A stretch of 64,000 bases of DNA from Actinomadura kijaniata NBRC 14229 (GTDB lineage: Bacteria; Actinomycetota; Actinomycetes; Streptosporangiales; Streptosporangiaceae): contig NZ_BCQR01000043.1 in NCBI RefSeq assembly GCF_001552175.1, positions 1 through 64,000 on the forward strand, given 5' to 3'. Under the pieces are notes generated by a model. The model was not told the DNA's origin. It saw only the letters and a program-made list of their open reading frames with translations, and did not search any database. Made by a program: the position numbers and the translations under genes. Shown here piece by piece: positions 63,379 through 64,000 of this stretch; the first letter of the stretch is position 1, and every line of letters starts with the position of its first letter.

Positions 63379-64000
63379 ATGGATCTGACCGTCCGGTCGC
63401 TCACCCTCGACGATCTCGACGCCTGCCTGGCCCTCGCCGTGAGCCGCGACTGGCCGCCGGACCGCGACACCTGGCGGTCGCTGTTCGCGCTGGGCTCGGT
63501 CTACGGGGTCGACGCGCCGGGCGACGGCCTGCTCGCCACCGCCGCGGGCACCTCCTACGGCGCGGCGACGACGGCGGTCGGCATGGTCCTCACCGCGCCC
63601 TCGCACGAGCGCCGGGGGCTCGGCGGGCGCCTGATGCGGCACGTTCTGGCCGAGTCCGGAACCCCGTCGGCGTGGCTGACGGCGACCACTTTCGGCCGTC
63701 CGCTCTACGAACGCCTCGGCTTCCGCGCCGTCGGGGGGATGAGCACCCTCAGGGGAGTGGCGACGCTCGCGCCGTCCGGCCGGTCCCGTCCCGCCGCCGC
63801 GGGGGACCTGCCCGCGATCCGCGCGCTGGACGCCGCCGCGTTCGGCGCGCCCCGCGAACGCCTCCTGGACCATCTGTCGGGCTTCTGCCTCTCCTGGCGC
63901 GTAGTGGAGACCGCGAAGGGGATCGCGGGCTTCGGCGGGGCGTGGCGCAACCACGAGGAGACCGTGCTCGGCCCGGTCGTCGCCGACGACCTGGCGACGG
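63379..64000 (+). CDS. GNAT-family N-acetyltransferase (3' end outside window)
   Basis: At least 207 residues of an acetyltransferase that runs off the right edge. The first GNAT domain has MVLTAPSHERRGLGGRLMRHVL, matching the acetyl-CoA pyrophosphate loop (R/Q-x-x-G-x-G/A), and ERLGFRAVGG. A second copy seems to begin near RPAAAGDLPAIRALDAAAFG, so the full protein is probably a double-GNAT type. No substrate can be inferred. Confidence 0.85.
   Translation, partial: MDLTVRSLTLDDLDACLALAVSRDWPPDRDTWRSLFALGSVYGVDAPGDGLLATAAGTSYGAATTAVGMVLTAPSHERRGLGGRLMRHVLAESGTPSAWLTATTFGRPLYERLGFRAVGGMSTLRGVATLAPSGRSRPAAAGDLPAIRALDAAAFGAPRERLLDHLSGFCLSWRVVETAKGIAGFGGAWRNHEETVLGPVVADDLAT

Overview
The window is a very GC-rich (about 70% or more), densely packed actinomycete chromosome segment. 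Gene order and content (era, leuA, recO, uppS, znu/zur and glyS in sequence; a BTAD/SARP regulator; an F420-type luciferase-like oxidoreductase; many GTG/TTG and apparently leaderless starts) point to the Streptosporangiales/Actinomadura side of the Actinomycetota. That placement is inference from content, not from a tree.

Left part (1-13.7 kb): the tail of an unidentified gene faces a degenerate cytidine-deaminase-like gene. Then come an MMPL exporter and a 1136-residue AfsR/SARP-type regulator with AAA ATPase and TPR-like parts. Five heptamers at exact 11-bp spacing sit directly in front of the MMPL gene. era, a membrane protein on the other strand, a dimethylargininase and a complete urea ABC transporter urtABCDE follow. 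urtD and urtE are separated by two tandem copies of a hairpin-bearing element, and a third copy lies between tctC and tctB at 56.6 kb.

Middle (13.7-34.9 kb): leuA has a 15-codon leader peptide with four consecutive Leu codons, a likely transcription attenuator. A LacI regulator follows with a binding protein, two permeases and a GH13 alpha-glucosidase. A protealysin-type M4 protease is paired with an emfourin-like inhibitor. Then come recO-uppS, a TauD-type dioxygenase, an OsmC protein, the zinc locus znuA-znuC-znuB-zur with a strong Zur box, an ABM-domain protein, a secreted DUF1906 protein, glyS, and four small secreted or membrane proteins of unknown function.

Right part (35-64 kb): a fused SecDF; a two-component system divergent from a VanY-like lipoprotein carboxypeptidase; a double septum-formation-domain protein; two adjacent tRNA-Glu genes with unusual anticodon loops; a secreted 5'-nucleotidase; a GH15 glycosidase; ppdK; a YdcF-like protein; dgt; a ferredoxin-reductase-like flavoprotein; an MFS transporter; a GtrA protein; a CitA/CitB-like two-component pair divergent from tctCBA; a secreted LVIVD protein divergent from a DUF305 lipoprotein; a prolyl aminopeptidase-like hydrolase; an LLM-class oxidoreductase; and a truncated GNAT gene at the right edge.

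Most genes are ordinary for the group. The points most worth a second look are the dispersed element at stop/start junctions, the SARP-type operator array, the odd tRNA-Glu pair, the leuA attenuator, and the short in-frame tandem repeats.
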